From Caprimulgus europaeus (taxonomy: Eukaryota > Chordata > Aves > Caprimulgiformes > Caprimulgidae), in contig OU015528.1 in assembly GCA_907165065.1 (NCBI GenBank), positions 75,125,474 through 75,189,473 on the forward strand: 64,000 bases of DNA, given 5' to 3'. Below, piece after piece: positions 1 through 10,775 of the stretch; position 1 is the first letter of the stretch; each line of letters opens with the position of its first letter. The translations under genes were made by a program, and so were the position numbers. The notes below the pieces were generated by a model, which saw only the letters and a program-made list of their open reading frames with translations, was not told the origin of the DNA and ran no database searches.

Positions 1-482
1 CTCTTTCTTCCATTTCCTTTAAACAACTATGGACCAGCGAATAGAATTCAGATTTTATATACATCCTCCTGTAAACAAATGAGAGGCCAATGTGTTCTTA
101 TGCAATATCTGTAGCATGAAATTGCTTTCCTGGCCAAATTTCAGGCCTTATCAGTTTGGCAGAACTGTTTGATATACTTGGGACATGTGTTCCAGCTGAA
201 GTATGCCATGGGATGCTGATACTTCACTCTGTCCCAATGTGTAAAACATTCTCCCTACCTCTGACACTCCACTAGAGCCATCCTCTCGATGACAGATATT
301 TGTCCAGTTGCCCTAGTTAAAAAAAGTCCCACCTTCCAACACATCTCTTCAGTAAACTCACTGGGAAAACTAAATGATCAAAAACTAAAGTGTTCACTCA
401 GAAAAAAAAAAAAATAAAAGTCCCATCAAAAAATAACCATGTAAACTTCTGTTAGATAATAATAATTTTGGAAAACAGCATA

Positions 483-592
483 GTAAGAGACTGGCCAGGA
501 GATCTGAGACCCACAAATGAATTCTGATTCACTGGTGTTTTGCTGAGTGATTCTGAACCTTCTGGGTGTTTCCTCATCTGCAGAATATGCAT
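483..592 (+). mobile_element. MIR-like SINE relic
   Basis: The order GGAGATCTGAGACCCACAAATG, then GCTGAGTGATTCTGAACCTTCTGGGTGTTTCCTCATCTGCAGAAT, follows the MIR pattern (tRNA-type head, then a TTTCCTCATCTGTAAAAT core). Divergence is high, as expected for an element older than birds. Confidence 0.45.
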
Positions 593-1089
593 AAATTAAC
601 AGTTTCCTTCACAAATCCCTTGGAGCTCAGGGAATTAAAAGATGTTGCAGAATCTGGTAAGAGATGTCCTATTATTTTTTTGCACTGAACTTTCCTGTTT
701 TCCTTGATCTGAAATATCTTTCATTCCCAAATCATTATGTGCTATGACTTGGAAGGGAGCACTGTCTGAGCCTGTCTGCAGGATGTAGCCCAAAGGCAGA
801 ATATCAGAGATGAGCTTGTAAAAGTAGCTTCTAAGGGGATATAAGTACAACAGAGAGATGTACTTCGTTAACACAAAACACAGTGATAGATCCTTGACTT
901 GTAGCCAAGAAAGTCTGCTGGAAATGGTCACAATATAACCAGGAAGGTTATATTCAGTCTGGATTGATTTCCCCTCCTTTTAAAAAATGAATCATCATGC
1001 AGTGCTTCTTCTTGTTGGGAACTGGTGGATGCTCAGCACTTAGGAGAAACTGGCCTAAAGTTTTAAATCACCATGTTGGGAAGCAAAGT

Positions 1090-1185
1090 GTGGTCTTGCA
1101 GTTGGAAGACTGAAGAGATCTGTCTCCAAATCCCATTAGTTTACAGGTTGCTGGTGGACCTTAGGAATTTACCTTTGAAATTAAA
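1090..1185 (+). mobile_element. MIR-like SINE head relic
   Basis: GTGTGGTCTTGCAGTTGGAAGACTG, AGATCTGTCTCCAAATCCC and GGTTGCTGGTGGACCTTAGGAATTTACC resemble the tRNA-derived head and early core of MIR-type SINEs (GTGTGGTCTAGTGGTTAGAGCACTG, then TGTGACCTTGGGCAAGTCACC). The downstream core is lost or too diverged to see. Confidence 0.5.
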
Positions 1186-3210
1186 GTAATGGGCTTTAAT
1201 TTCATGTGGCTCTCCATGCACTACTTAAATTTGTGTTAAATTTACAAGCAATACACATGGACCTATGTAAGCACTAATATCCTTGAAGAAAAATACCTAT
1301 CTACTGCATTTCCATCATGTACATCAAAATGTCCAGCACAAATTTCTCTATTTCTGTCATCCCTAGAAAGATGAAGAGTAATAACATATTAAATAATATT
1401 ATTCATACTCCTGTTATTAAAAATAATTAAATATAGGGCTAGCAAAGAAGGGAAATGAGTGCAACTATGAAATTAATCAGTGAAGCTTCTGAAGTAAATG
1501 GACAGGTTATGGCAGAACAGCACTAAAACAGGCTTAGGAGTACCTTCCACAAATCTTTGTATGAAAAAATGGATACTTCATTATAACTGTTTTAATTGCT
1601 AAATATTTCAACTACATCTAAAAAAGAAAAACACACTAGACTTTTAACACATTTTTCTGAGAAAAATTAATCTTATTTTTCCTTTCCAAAAAAAAACCAC
1701 CTAAAAACTGAGGTTTAGGAAAACATTCACTGTTCTTACTACGAAGTAGTTAAAAGAGTTTTCCATCATAAAAGGTTTATGCCATGGGGACAAAATTATC
1801 CTTAATATAACCCCAATAAAATCACTAGATTCACAGATAAATTTGTCTTCACCTTCCTACAATGCCTCTGCTTGCCAAAGAAATTTGGTTTTCCTAGAAG
1901 CTGCTGAACAGCTTCTCCCCTGGGATTGCCCTGTTTTTACATGACACAGTGACAAATGCCCACTTCTCCCTCTCTATGACATTTGTTCTCCCCATGTGGC
2001 ACAGCACCCTGGCTGCCATCACTTGTCCCTAGTTGCCTCCCCACATAATTTTCTACCCAGGATGCTAAAATGAGGCCAATGAGCAACAAAACTCCGTAGA
2101 AGCACATAGTGATAAATTCTTCTCCCTGCACAAGCCCAAGTAAGTAGATTTCCCATTGGGAACCATGCTGGGACACGGGCGTGGGCTCATCTCCTTGACC
2201 CCAGGGTGGTGGCTGCTACGAGAGCAGAGCATGTAAGCCCCACCAGCACCATGTGGCACACAAAGCAAGCGCCTGTTTTATTGTACATGGCCGTGCAGGT
2301 TGGACATAGCTGTGGTTACTAGACACCAGCTTGCAGCCTCCTGCTCTTTGCAGCAAATGCCACGTTGGTGACACCCACCTCTGCAGAAGTGTCAGTTTGA
2401 GGGGGATTGAAAGCTCAAGGCAGAGAAATGCCAGAGCACAGGGCTCCTGAGCACAGAGCTGCTCCTCTTTATCACACAGCCCAACTGCAGCAATTCCAGC
2501 CATCCCTGGGCTTGCTACACTCATGCAAAGATGAGATTTGCTATTAACAGTACAGGTCTTTGAGACCACTGCCAGCCATGTGGCACAAATATTTGTGGCT
2601 GGGGCAGACTGGGGCTCTGCTTCCTTCTTGAAAACCACATCTCACAGCTGCTGATCCCCACATTCGGGGCTCTCACATTTGCCTGCCGTGGCAAAGTGCT
2701 CATTGTGGTTTTAACAGTGTTTTTAGGTCCTCTCAGTCTTCCCTTTTAGAGGCATCATTTCCCATTACTGCAATATCTCAGCCTTGGAACAAAATTACAA
2801 TAACTCTCATATAAAGGTCCATGAATGGACTGGTTTCTTCAGTCCTCCTCCCAAGGAAGGAAGTTCAGCTGGAGCCAAAATCACAGTCCCAAGTGAAACT
2901 CACTTGCCATGTGGTGCAAACACACAGGCTAACATCAGAGCTGCATCCACCAAAGGATGTAAGGGTCAAAAGGGATGCTTTTCCATCAACACCACATAAG
3001 ACAGCTATTCAAACCCAGTGCAGACATTCAGGTAAGCCAAAGGGGAACTGGGTCTTGTCCTAAAACTAGTTCTGCAAAGAGGGGTAAGTCTGCAGCGCTG
3101 TAGCTGTGTAAATACAGGCTGTGTGAGGAGAAAGGTTATGGAAGGGCTTGCAAGCACAGTGATCAGACCTGGCCTGTCTCCCCTACAGCACGAGTGGGAC
3201 CAAGCTAGTT

Positions 3211-3298
3211 CACAGAATCACAGAATCACAGAATATTAGGGATTGGAAGGGACCTCGGAAGATCATCTAGTCCAATCCCCCTACAATGGTAGTTCAGA
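3211..3298 (-). mobile_element. CR1 LINE 3' end fragment
   Basis: Three tandem CACAGAAT octamers are followed by ATTAGGGATTGGAAGGGACC and a GATCATCTAGTCCAATCCCC block. This is the reverse complement of the avian CR1 3' untranslated end with its short 8-bp tail repeats. Only about 90 bp is recognisable, as expected for a strongly 5'-truncated copy. Its consensus differs from the younger copies at 23.7, 45.6, 53.1 and 59.9 kb, which have an ATTCTATG-type tail. Confidence 0.8.
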
Positions 3299-3853
3299 AG
3301 CATCCAAACATGCCCTGATCCCACCACTGTGACTGAAGGGTGGCCTGCAAGGACAGCTTGCAGTGACTCTCATGATGGGTGTCTGGTAGTCAGGTACTGC
3401 AGATCCATCCCTGCTCCTGATTGCTCCTTTCAGAAAGCACAAGCCTGTTCTCAAAGACACTGGAAGCGTTGAGGCTCAAAACTTATCAGTGGCTGAACCA
3501 AAGGACACTCCAGCTAACACCATTAGCCAAATGCAGACTCAGTAGGTACAACTGGAGATGTGAAAAAGTTCAGAGCTGAAGCCAAACTTTTTTCCGGGTC
3601 CCAGCTACTGGGGTCTGATCCAACACCTTCCCATCCTCCAAATTTTTCTTCCTATACAGAGAAACACTGAAGGAGGAAGGGAGTTTGCATTCACTCATTG
3701 ACACTTTGCAGTGAAGCTGCACACGGAGAATATTCATGAGAAGAGACGTCTAGAGGTGATTCCTACCAAGCATTTAAATTCCTTTTTAAAATAATGGAAA
3801 GAAATGCCTTTCATCTCTTCTTGGGCAGAAAACACATTCTCTATACAGTCCAT

Positions 3854-3903
3854 GTAGCTGACCAATATGTTTTATACTGTTGTATAACATATTGGCCAGT
3901 TGT
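3854..3903. repeat. Short inverted repeat / hairpin
   Basis: Left arm CTGACCAATATGTTTTATA (3858-3876), 6-base loop, right arm TATAACATATTGGCCAG (3883-3899). The arms pair over 17 bp with one mismatch and a 2-base bulge. On the minus strand, which is the CAMK1D transcript strand, the mismatch becomes a G-U wobble, so the RNA stem is slightly better there. The stem is shorter than a normal microRNA precursor, so a MITE remnant or chance palindrome is as likely. Confidence 0.6.
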
Positions 3904-4141
3904 CATAGCATACCAGGGTCTGGATTTTCTTAATGCCAAAGCAAGATTTTAAGGACAAAGAGAGTCAATTAGCAATGCATTTCTTTGCATTTTCAATGCA
4001 TTTCAATGCAGAGACAGCTCCTGTGTAGGAAGGTCTAAGAAGAAGAAGTGGACACTGGAAGTGGAGAAAATAAGTAGCAGTGGAAAGGTAGAAAGGTTTT
4101 TTTTTAAGTTGACTGTTATTTGAGACAGAAATGAGGGAAAC

Positions 4142-4172
4142 TTTGAAGGAAGGAAATTTTGAAGGAAGGAAA
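4142..4172 (+). repeat. Tandem duplication of TTTGAAGGAAGGAAA
   Basis: The 15-bp unit is present at 4142-4156 and again at 4158-4172, separated by one T, in a purine-rich stretch. Simple slippage explains it. Confidence 0.8.
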
Positions 4173-5784
4173 AAAGAGGATACAAAAATGTTGCAGTCAT
4201 CACTTTGCACGGTTTTAACATGAACCCTTCTAATTTTCTCAAACTTTGCAATGAAGAAAAAGCATTTTTTGTGGGGGTGTACCCAGACAGCAGAAGTGTC
4301 TTGGTCTGCTTTGTAATTTCAGTAGGTCTGACTGAAAGCCCAGTGAAAGCAAACACATTTCATTTCCCAACTCCAACCAGCTGGCTAAAAGAAAATGCGG
4401 TTTCTGGGGGGTGAGCGAATAAAGTATTACACAGTTACAGAATGTATTAATCATTATTATACAGTTAAATAAATTATTACAGTTTTCAAAACTTAGCTCC
4501 ACAGTTTTAAAACAGTTTTAAAATTGTGTCACCTCCTCCAATTTGCCAAAAGACCCAGGTGGATGACTGAGGCTGAGGCAAACAAGCCCTCTTGGTCACC
4601 CTCCATTTGACCACCATAGCTTTTGGTGGTGCAAGTGAAATGTTTACTGAAGCCTAGATGAGTGCTTTTAAAAATGGACTTTGAGTGCAAATCTAGGGGC
4701 ATGAGCACGTGCTATCAGTATATTTGATCTTCAGACTCCAAAATGCAAATATCTTTACTGTTAGAGCTCCCAGCTCTTTGTCCTTTCCTCCTCTTCCCTT
4801 CTGCTCTGCCCATTTCTATCTGGAAAGGATAGGAAATGGGTTGCTTTGTGTCTCCCAGCCTGGACCAACATGGGGTGCTATGTAGAGTCTCTGTGATTGG
4901 TGCTCTGTAAAAAATATCTTAAATATTCTGTGAGTTATACCTTTTAATGAGCCTGAAGCTTTAATATGGACCTAATGGTAGCTCAGGAGACATCTTTGGT
5001 TTGAGGCTTGCAGTGTAGGTACCTTGTTGGTGTTCAGTCCAAAAGATTTATATTTTCTATAAAGAAGTATAAAAAGTTTCCCTCAGACCCAAGGCTCATG
5101 TGCCATCATTCAAACTGCTAGGTCAGCGCATTGGAGAACTTGTATAGCAGCTGTCCTCACTGACATCTGTTTGCTGCAAAGTACACAGGAAGGGAAAGGT
5201 GAACAGACTGTGAAGGTACTTCTGCAGAACTAGTATACATTTTTTTTGGCATTATGAAAATTTCAAAGGTCAGGCTGCAAGTGAGAATAATTTATTACAA
5301 AAATTCTGCAGTCAACAGCTAGCCAGAATACATAAAATTTCACTGGAGGAAGATTTATTGAAGCAGCATGTTTTTTACTGGGAGAATATAATTGCAAATA
5401 AATGCAGTACTCTATAAAATATTAGAAGGGCAGCATGGCATGCTTCCAACTTTTGGTGCTGAAGTCTGATGAACAAATATTTGAACAGAGAAGAGGGAGG
5501 GAAGGGAGAAGAAAAGATCCATAGCATTTGCATGGGCAAATGATTTTCAGCTTGCAGTTGTTATGTTTCAGTGGGGAATTGGTAGTGTCAGTTGTTTAGA
5601 AAATACTGTTGACACAGAAATGTAGGACTACAGAGTAAAACTCTGGTTCTTATCTTGCCAACTCATCTTGTGATGCTGTCAGTTATCAGCAGCTGAGCAG
5701 AGCCTTGCTGAGGAGATTGTTTGCTTTGTTTTTCTTTTTCACCCTGGAATCCTACTTTATTTATCTTTCTTTATTCAGCTTCAT

Positions 5785-5890
5785 AGTAACAGACAGTCCC
5801 CACCCTAAAGAGTTCATGTTTTAAATGGATAGATGATGGATAAATGAATGCTAAGTCGCAAAGTAATTGAAATAAGAAAAGTAAATGGAG
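5785..5890 (-). mobile_element. Amniote SINE-type relic
   Basis: ACAGTCCCCACCCTAAAGAGTTCATG, then TAAATGGATAGATGATGGATAAATG, resembles the antisense of the widespread amniote SINE segment read as ACAGTCCCTGCCCCAAAGAGCTTACAATCTAAATAGACA. It is old and short, and its edges are uncertain. Confidence 0.45.
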
Positions 5891-6717
5891 AAGCTGGGTG
5901 TCCCAGGCTTCTCTCCACCACCCTGTATCCCAGGAGATGCTACATACTATGGATATGGATAATTGTCCATTTATTTCTGTAGCACTTGTGGTACTTAGGA
6001 ATCACCTGAGCAGAGACTGAGCCCCTGGGCTGGCAGAGGGGTTATTTAGGCTCCCAGCCCTGGGAGGCTGATTCTTATGTAAATCCTTCCTTCAAAAGAG
6101 CTGCTCATGTGAGTGGCAGTTATTGATGTGAGGAAAAGCAAAGTCTGCCCATAAATAATGCACCAAGTACAATGCAGCAAGAGCAGATCTGTTTATGTAT
6201 TTTGCATGAGACAGTCACTGGGTTCAAGTCAAACCAAAGAAAAAAGATAATATGTGGATCAGGGACTGGGACTAGCACTAATTCCTCACAAGTTGCCAGG
6301 TGGGCTCCAACTCCGATGCTCAGCATCTGAGTTTTGGGAAGAGGGATGAAGAGTTTTGTTGCCATAGCAGTGCCTTTGTGGTGATTAGGAAGCTTCCCAG
6401 AGAAGTCTGGATGTGAATCCCTGAAGCTGAAGCTGAGGAAACTAGACATTGGTCTTCCACTGGTGTTGTGAGTGGTCTGGTGGCATTCACTCCCTTGCTG
6501 TAGACATCTCAGTTAGTTGTCCAAGTCTAAGCAGGTTGTGTTTATGTGGTCAATGGGGAGAGAAATGTACCCTCCATGGTTAATTCCGCTATCCTTCCTT
6601 AAAATTGTGTGGAGTATCTCTTTTTCCATGGCATAGACTAGATGCTCAACTTCAGACATCTGCACTTCAGAACTGAATCCCAAGTTCCATCTAAGTATCA
6701 TGGGTAAAACAGGTGGG

Positions 6718-6920
6718 TAGGAATGTCAGGAGGTCTCCCATCCAACCTCCTGTTCACATGACGATCGATTCTGAGAACAGACCAGGTTGCTCAGGGCTTG
6801 ATCCAACTGGATCTTAATGGTAGGAAACTGCTTAACCTCCCTGGGCAGCCTGCTCCATCTGAACCTGTACTTCATCTTAGTACTTTCAATGGTCCACAGC
6901 CCCTCATAAGACTTATCTTG
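6718..6920 (-). mobile_element. Old, diverged CR1 LINE fragment
   Basis: The stretch CCATCCAACCTCCTGTTCA, then GACCAGGTTGCTCAGGGC, then CCTCCCTGGGCAGCCTGCTCC follows the reverse complement of the CR1 C-terminal coding and 3' region, with many substitutions. It is much more decayed than the copies on the right side of the window. Both boundaries are approximate. Confidence 0.7.
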
Positions 6921-7344
6921 AGGCCACCTCTTACATGAATCCCACTAGTCTATATGCACAGGTCAAGGGCCTCAGTTTTGGCTCCTCTAGGCATGCCCAG
7001 TGGCAGAACCAAGGTGTCAAAGTTTTTGCCAGGAACTGTAGGTTCAGATGGCATTTCAGGTGGTAAAAGAGGTTAGACCGTGTCTCTTGGATCTCTGCTA
7101 CTTTGTCATCGTTGTTCTGTTTGTGTTGCACTTTAAGCACTAAGTGCTATAGTTCAGGATGTGTTTTTGGGGTGAACGGTGATTTTTAAGTGCACAGCTT
7201 CAGAGTGTGCCAGCCCTACAAAGTCTGGCAGCATGGACTGCTCTGAGAGAGTTTGCATTTTTTCATGCTGATATTGGAAGAATTGGGTCTTGTCAAACCA
7301 TACTACCAACACAAATATTCTCATTTTAGCTCTTTTAGAGCCCT

Positions 7345-7500
7345 TTATTATGGGTCTCAAAGCATTTTGTAAAAAAAAAAAATGATGAGTTTTAGATGTA
7401 ATAGATGGTAATGTAAGGCTTAGGAAAGTGAAGTGACTTAATAGAGGACAGTTAAGATCAATTCTGGGAACAGCATTCAGGGTTTACTAACACTACCTTA
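7345..7500 (-). mobile_element. MIR/amniote SINE relic, antisense
   Basis: GGGTCTCAAAGCATTTTGTAAA, then a short A run, then GTAAGGCTTAGGAAAGTGAAGTGACTTAATAGAGGACAG, follows the familiar order TCTCAAAGCACTTTACAAA, GGGGAAACTGAGGCACAG, AAGTGACTTGCCCAAGGTCAC. The core fits well over about 150 bp despite heavy decay. Confidence 0.6.
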
Positions 7501-10500
7501 GATCATACTGCCTTCCAAAAAGCACAGTGACCACCTCAAAAACAAAATAATAAGCTTAATCAATAGGTTGTTCCATGCTTGTCATTTCTGATAAGAGAAA
7601 ATGCATTTCTCAGGGAAATTTGGGGGTTAATTTGTTACATGACTCTTCTATGTTATGTTTTCTTTGGCAAACGATCAGTGAGCTCATTAATTTCTACATC
7701 TAACTTAGTTTCCGTTTCAAAGTACTATAAAACAGAAACAACCAGATGCTCATGCCAAAAAGCAAACGTTAAAGAGAATGATAACATAAATGGTCCCATT
7801 TTAAATTGATTCAGATACAACAGATCAGAAAAGACCATCATAAAAACAAATGCTCTTAAAATAACAGTTGAAGACCTCCTTGCCCTCTGCTTCAAGTAAG
7901 TATTTAAGCTAATGAGAGCTAGGAAATCAATGAATGGATATTGAATTGCTATCTAGCTGGGCTTCAAACAGCTTCTGGTAAACAAACAAAAGCCTAAAAA
8001 TAACTGTGTAGAGGGAAAGTTTTCAGGAAATTACACATTTATAAGCAGAGAAGAGGGAAAAAAGAGTGGAAAGAGATACTGTAAAGGTAATTCCTGAGGA
8101 AGAGATCACACTTCAGATTTTTTCCTCTATTGGAAGATCAGCTCTGCTTAGATCATTATCCAGTTTTATAACTGAGACACATAATTGTCCCTGCTGAATC
8201 TATGGGCTACATGGCACAGATTAGCTACATACCCTTGGCTCACAGCTGCACACTCATCTACAGATAGTATTTAGGACACTGGAGAAGGGAACTCAGTTCT
8301 CAAAAAAAGACAATGTGGATGCAACTTCCTGCAAGATAAAAGTTCTAAATATCACTAATACTTCTTGCTTTGAGACCCGCTTAAAGTTTTCTTTTGCCTT
8401 ATTTTACATAACTGGTGGTTCTACTGAGGGGCTTTGGTATTTTAGAGAGGAACCTCTATATATTACAGGAAAAAAATTCTAGATTTTGTAACAATATCTA
8501 CTCCTCAGTTTTGCAAAATTTTTCACCAAACTGAGAGTTCAGACACCCCAGAATTGTGCCACATGTTTATAACCTCATTAGTGTCATAGTGAAGTGCTGT
8601 TCTCCTGGGTTTGTGGCCATATATCTCCAACAGAGCAAAACAGTTACAGGACTGTGCTTATTTCTGAGATGTGAGGCACACAGTGTAACCCTTTCCATGG
8701 CAAAATAAACAAAGCAATAAGCTTCAGAAAATATCTGCTTTAATCCAAACATTTCCACAAAGCACACTTTCTTGAAAGTGGAAAATAAGTTTTCATATGC
8801 TTTTAAGAGATGTATATCCTGTTACAGACAAGTTAGATAGGCCTTTAAACGGTAGCAGAGGATGAAGTTTTATTTCAAGTAAAAAGGGTGATCCTGTGTA
8901 AGCAGACATTTCGCTCATATGTGAGAAGGGCAGATGATTGCACCATGCCTAAATGCAGAGTAATGTAACTTAGAAAAGGGAATCAGGTGGTTTTACCAGG
9001 AGATGGAAGTCAACTAATTTAGAAGTTCCTCAACTGTCCTTCTAGTAACCATGCAGACACATGCTGTAAACACAGTAAGCTGATGCTGCTGTTGCAAAGT
9101 TTTACTTCCAGCTTTGCTTTTTCACTGAACTATATACAATTTAATTGCACGAGGCCAAATACACCCTTCATTGCACTGTTTCCCAAAAAGGTATCAGAGC
9201 AATTGTGAGAAAGAACCAAGATAAGCCACCATCAAATACAAAACTAACTTACACCTTGGCTGACAGTCCCATGGAGGTCCAAACCTCCAGCTGGAGCATT
9301 TACCGAGGGTAGGGCATGGGGCAGCTGACATGGGCACTGCAAGAAACCCTGAGCTGGTATAGAGGTGGCTACAGTCTCCCAGAGAATGAGTACAAAACAC
9401 TGGCCAGGCACAGTATTGCTTAAAAAAAGTGTCAAGAAAACTAAATGGAAGAGATTCAAGAGAAAGAAAAAAGATAACAGGACAAATTATTTGCAAGACC
9501 ACCAGACCAGTTTTATTGCCTGATTTTTGTTTTGGCAGCTGCACGTCCCAGGGATGACTATTTAGGGACAGATTTTACTTAAAGCTTCTGTGATGGTGTG
9601 CACAGAAGAAACAGGAACAAAAAAATGTCTCATGGACACGTACTTATTTAGAAACCCAGAGGAAGTGAGCCACTTGTGCAGCTCCCAAGCTCGTGCTGTT
9701 TGGTTTTGATTTCTTTTAAGATTAGACGCATTATTTAATTCTTTTAACTAAAGAAACATAATAAACATAATTTTGCCTTTTTTTTTTCCCCAAGCAAGCA
9801 GTAAAAACAACTGGCAAAACTATGAAACACTGAAAATGTAAGCAAAGAGATTTTAGTCCAGGAGGAGAAAGCCACATGGAACAAGCTATATCCCAGCCTT
9901 ATCCTCCTCACATCCCTGAGCCAGAGGAGCAATTGTAGGGAAGCACTCTTGGTTGAGTGGGCAGCAGAAACTGCTACTTACTGGTGGCACCTAGCTCAAA
10001 TTGTGGGGACACGTGTCTCATCAGGACTGTCTCACTGCCTCGTATCCTTGGCTTCCTCTCTGGGACTGCCAGGACAGTGCCAGCCATGGATGAGTGAGAG
10101 CATCCAATCAGAAGGGCATTGAGGCTATGCAGCAAACATCTTAGATATGCTCTGAAGTTGCAATCCCTTCAAAATGGATGTGCAACCCACTTCAAGACCT
10201 GTAGTTACTGGGATCATGGACAGTCAAGGACAGGCACACGTCTCTCCAGCCAGTCCAATTCCCATAAAAAGGTTCTCTCGCATTGATGTTATACTCCTGG
10301 TCTTCCCCTCCTCACTGTCACTGACCCTAAAGTCCTCCCTTCTTTGTGGACACCAACCCAAATAGATACCAGGCTATGAAGAGTCACCAAACCACAAACA
10401 ACCTCCACAAACTTAAAAACATCACAACCAGTGACTTAAACCCAGATCCTTCAATTAGTTATGAACTCAAGTGGCCTTACTGCACTAGATGGAAATGCTT

Positions 10501-10624
10501 CTGGGCAGAAAACGGCTTCTCCAAGACCAACTGACCCAGATGCAGAATGTAAAGTTCACACTCCTAGTGACTGTTTTGAAGATCAAAGCAGCAGCGAGTC
10601 AGAGGGAGTCTGAGCCACACATTG

Positions 10625-10775
10625 TTTGCTTCACACACTCTTACGTAGAACTATGTAATGTTATTAAGTGGTGTAATTACGGAGTCCCACCATGCATATT
10701 TGTGGCTGAAGTGAAAGTATGCTTAATGGTGTAATTATGTCTACAAAAGAGATCCCATGACTAATTACATCCACA
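10625..10775. promoter_or_regulatory. Candidate conserved regulatory element with homeodomain-type sites
   Basis: Two copies of GGTGTAATTA (about 10670 and 10728), a CTAATTAC (about 10760), GTAATGTTATTAAG, and an octamer-like CATGCATATTTG lie within 150 bp of unique sequence. The density of TAAT cores is higher than in the flanks. This is inference from motif clustering; conservation was not tested. Confidence 0.3.

Larger units (their letters stand above)
1..3210. other. Intron, unique sequence with two SINE relics
   Basis: AT-rich unique sequence at 1-1900, with the two MIR-like relics listed separately. From 1900 to 3200 GC content rises and several short open frames appear on the minus strand; none shows conserved protein features. 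CCATGTGGCAC recurs at about 1993, 2250 and 2576, without shared flanks. Confidence 0.6.
3299..6717. other. Intron, unique sequence
   Basis: It contains the hairpin at 3.88 kb, the purine-rich duplication at 4.15 kb and a SINE-type relic at 5.8 kb. The rest is ordinary intronic sequence with no gene, RNA gene or element that I recognise. Confidence 0.6.

Noticed and set aside
1937-2176. Minus-strand frame with a hydrophobic stretch (GVLLLIGLILASW), considered as a retroviral or membrane protein piece
   Set aside because: One short hydrophobic run only, no neighbouring element parts or end repeats that support a virus-derived fossil.
1993-2590. CCATGTGGCAC seen three times
   Set aside because: Flanks do not align and spacing is irregular; most likely coincidence.
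3211-3234. Three CACAGAAT units considered as a CRISPR-like or satellite array
   Set aside because: This is the ordinary short tail repeat of a CR1 LINE.
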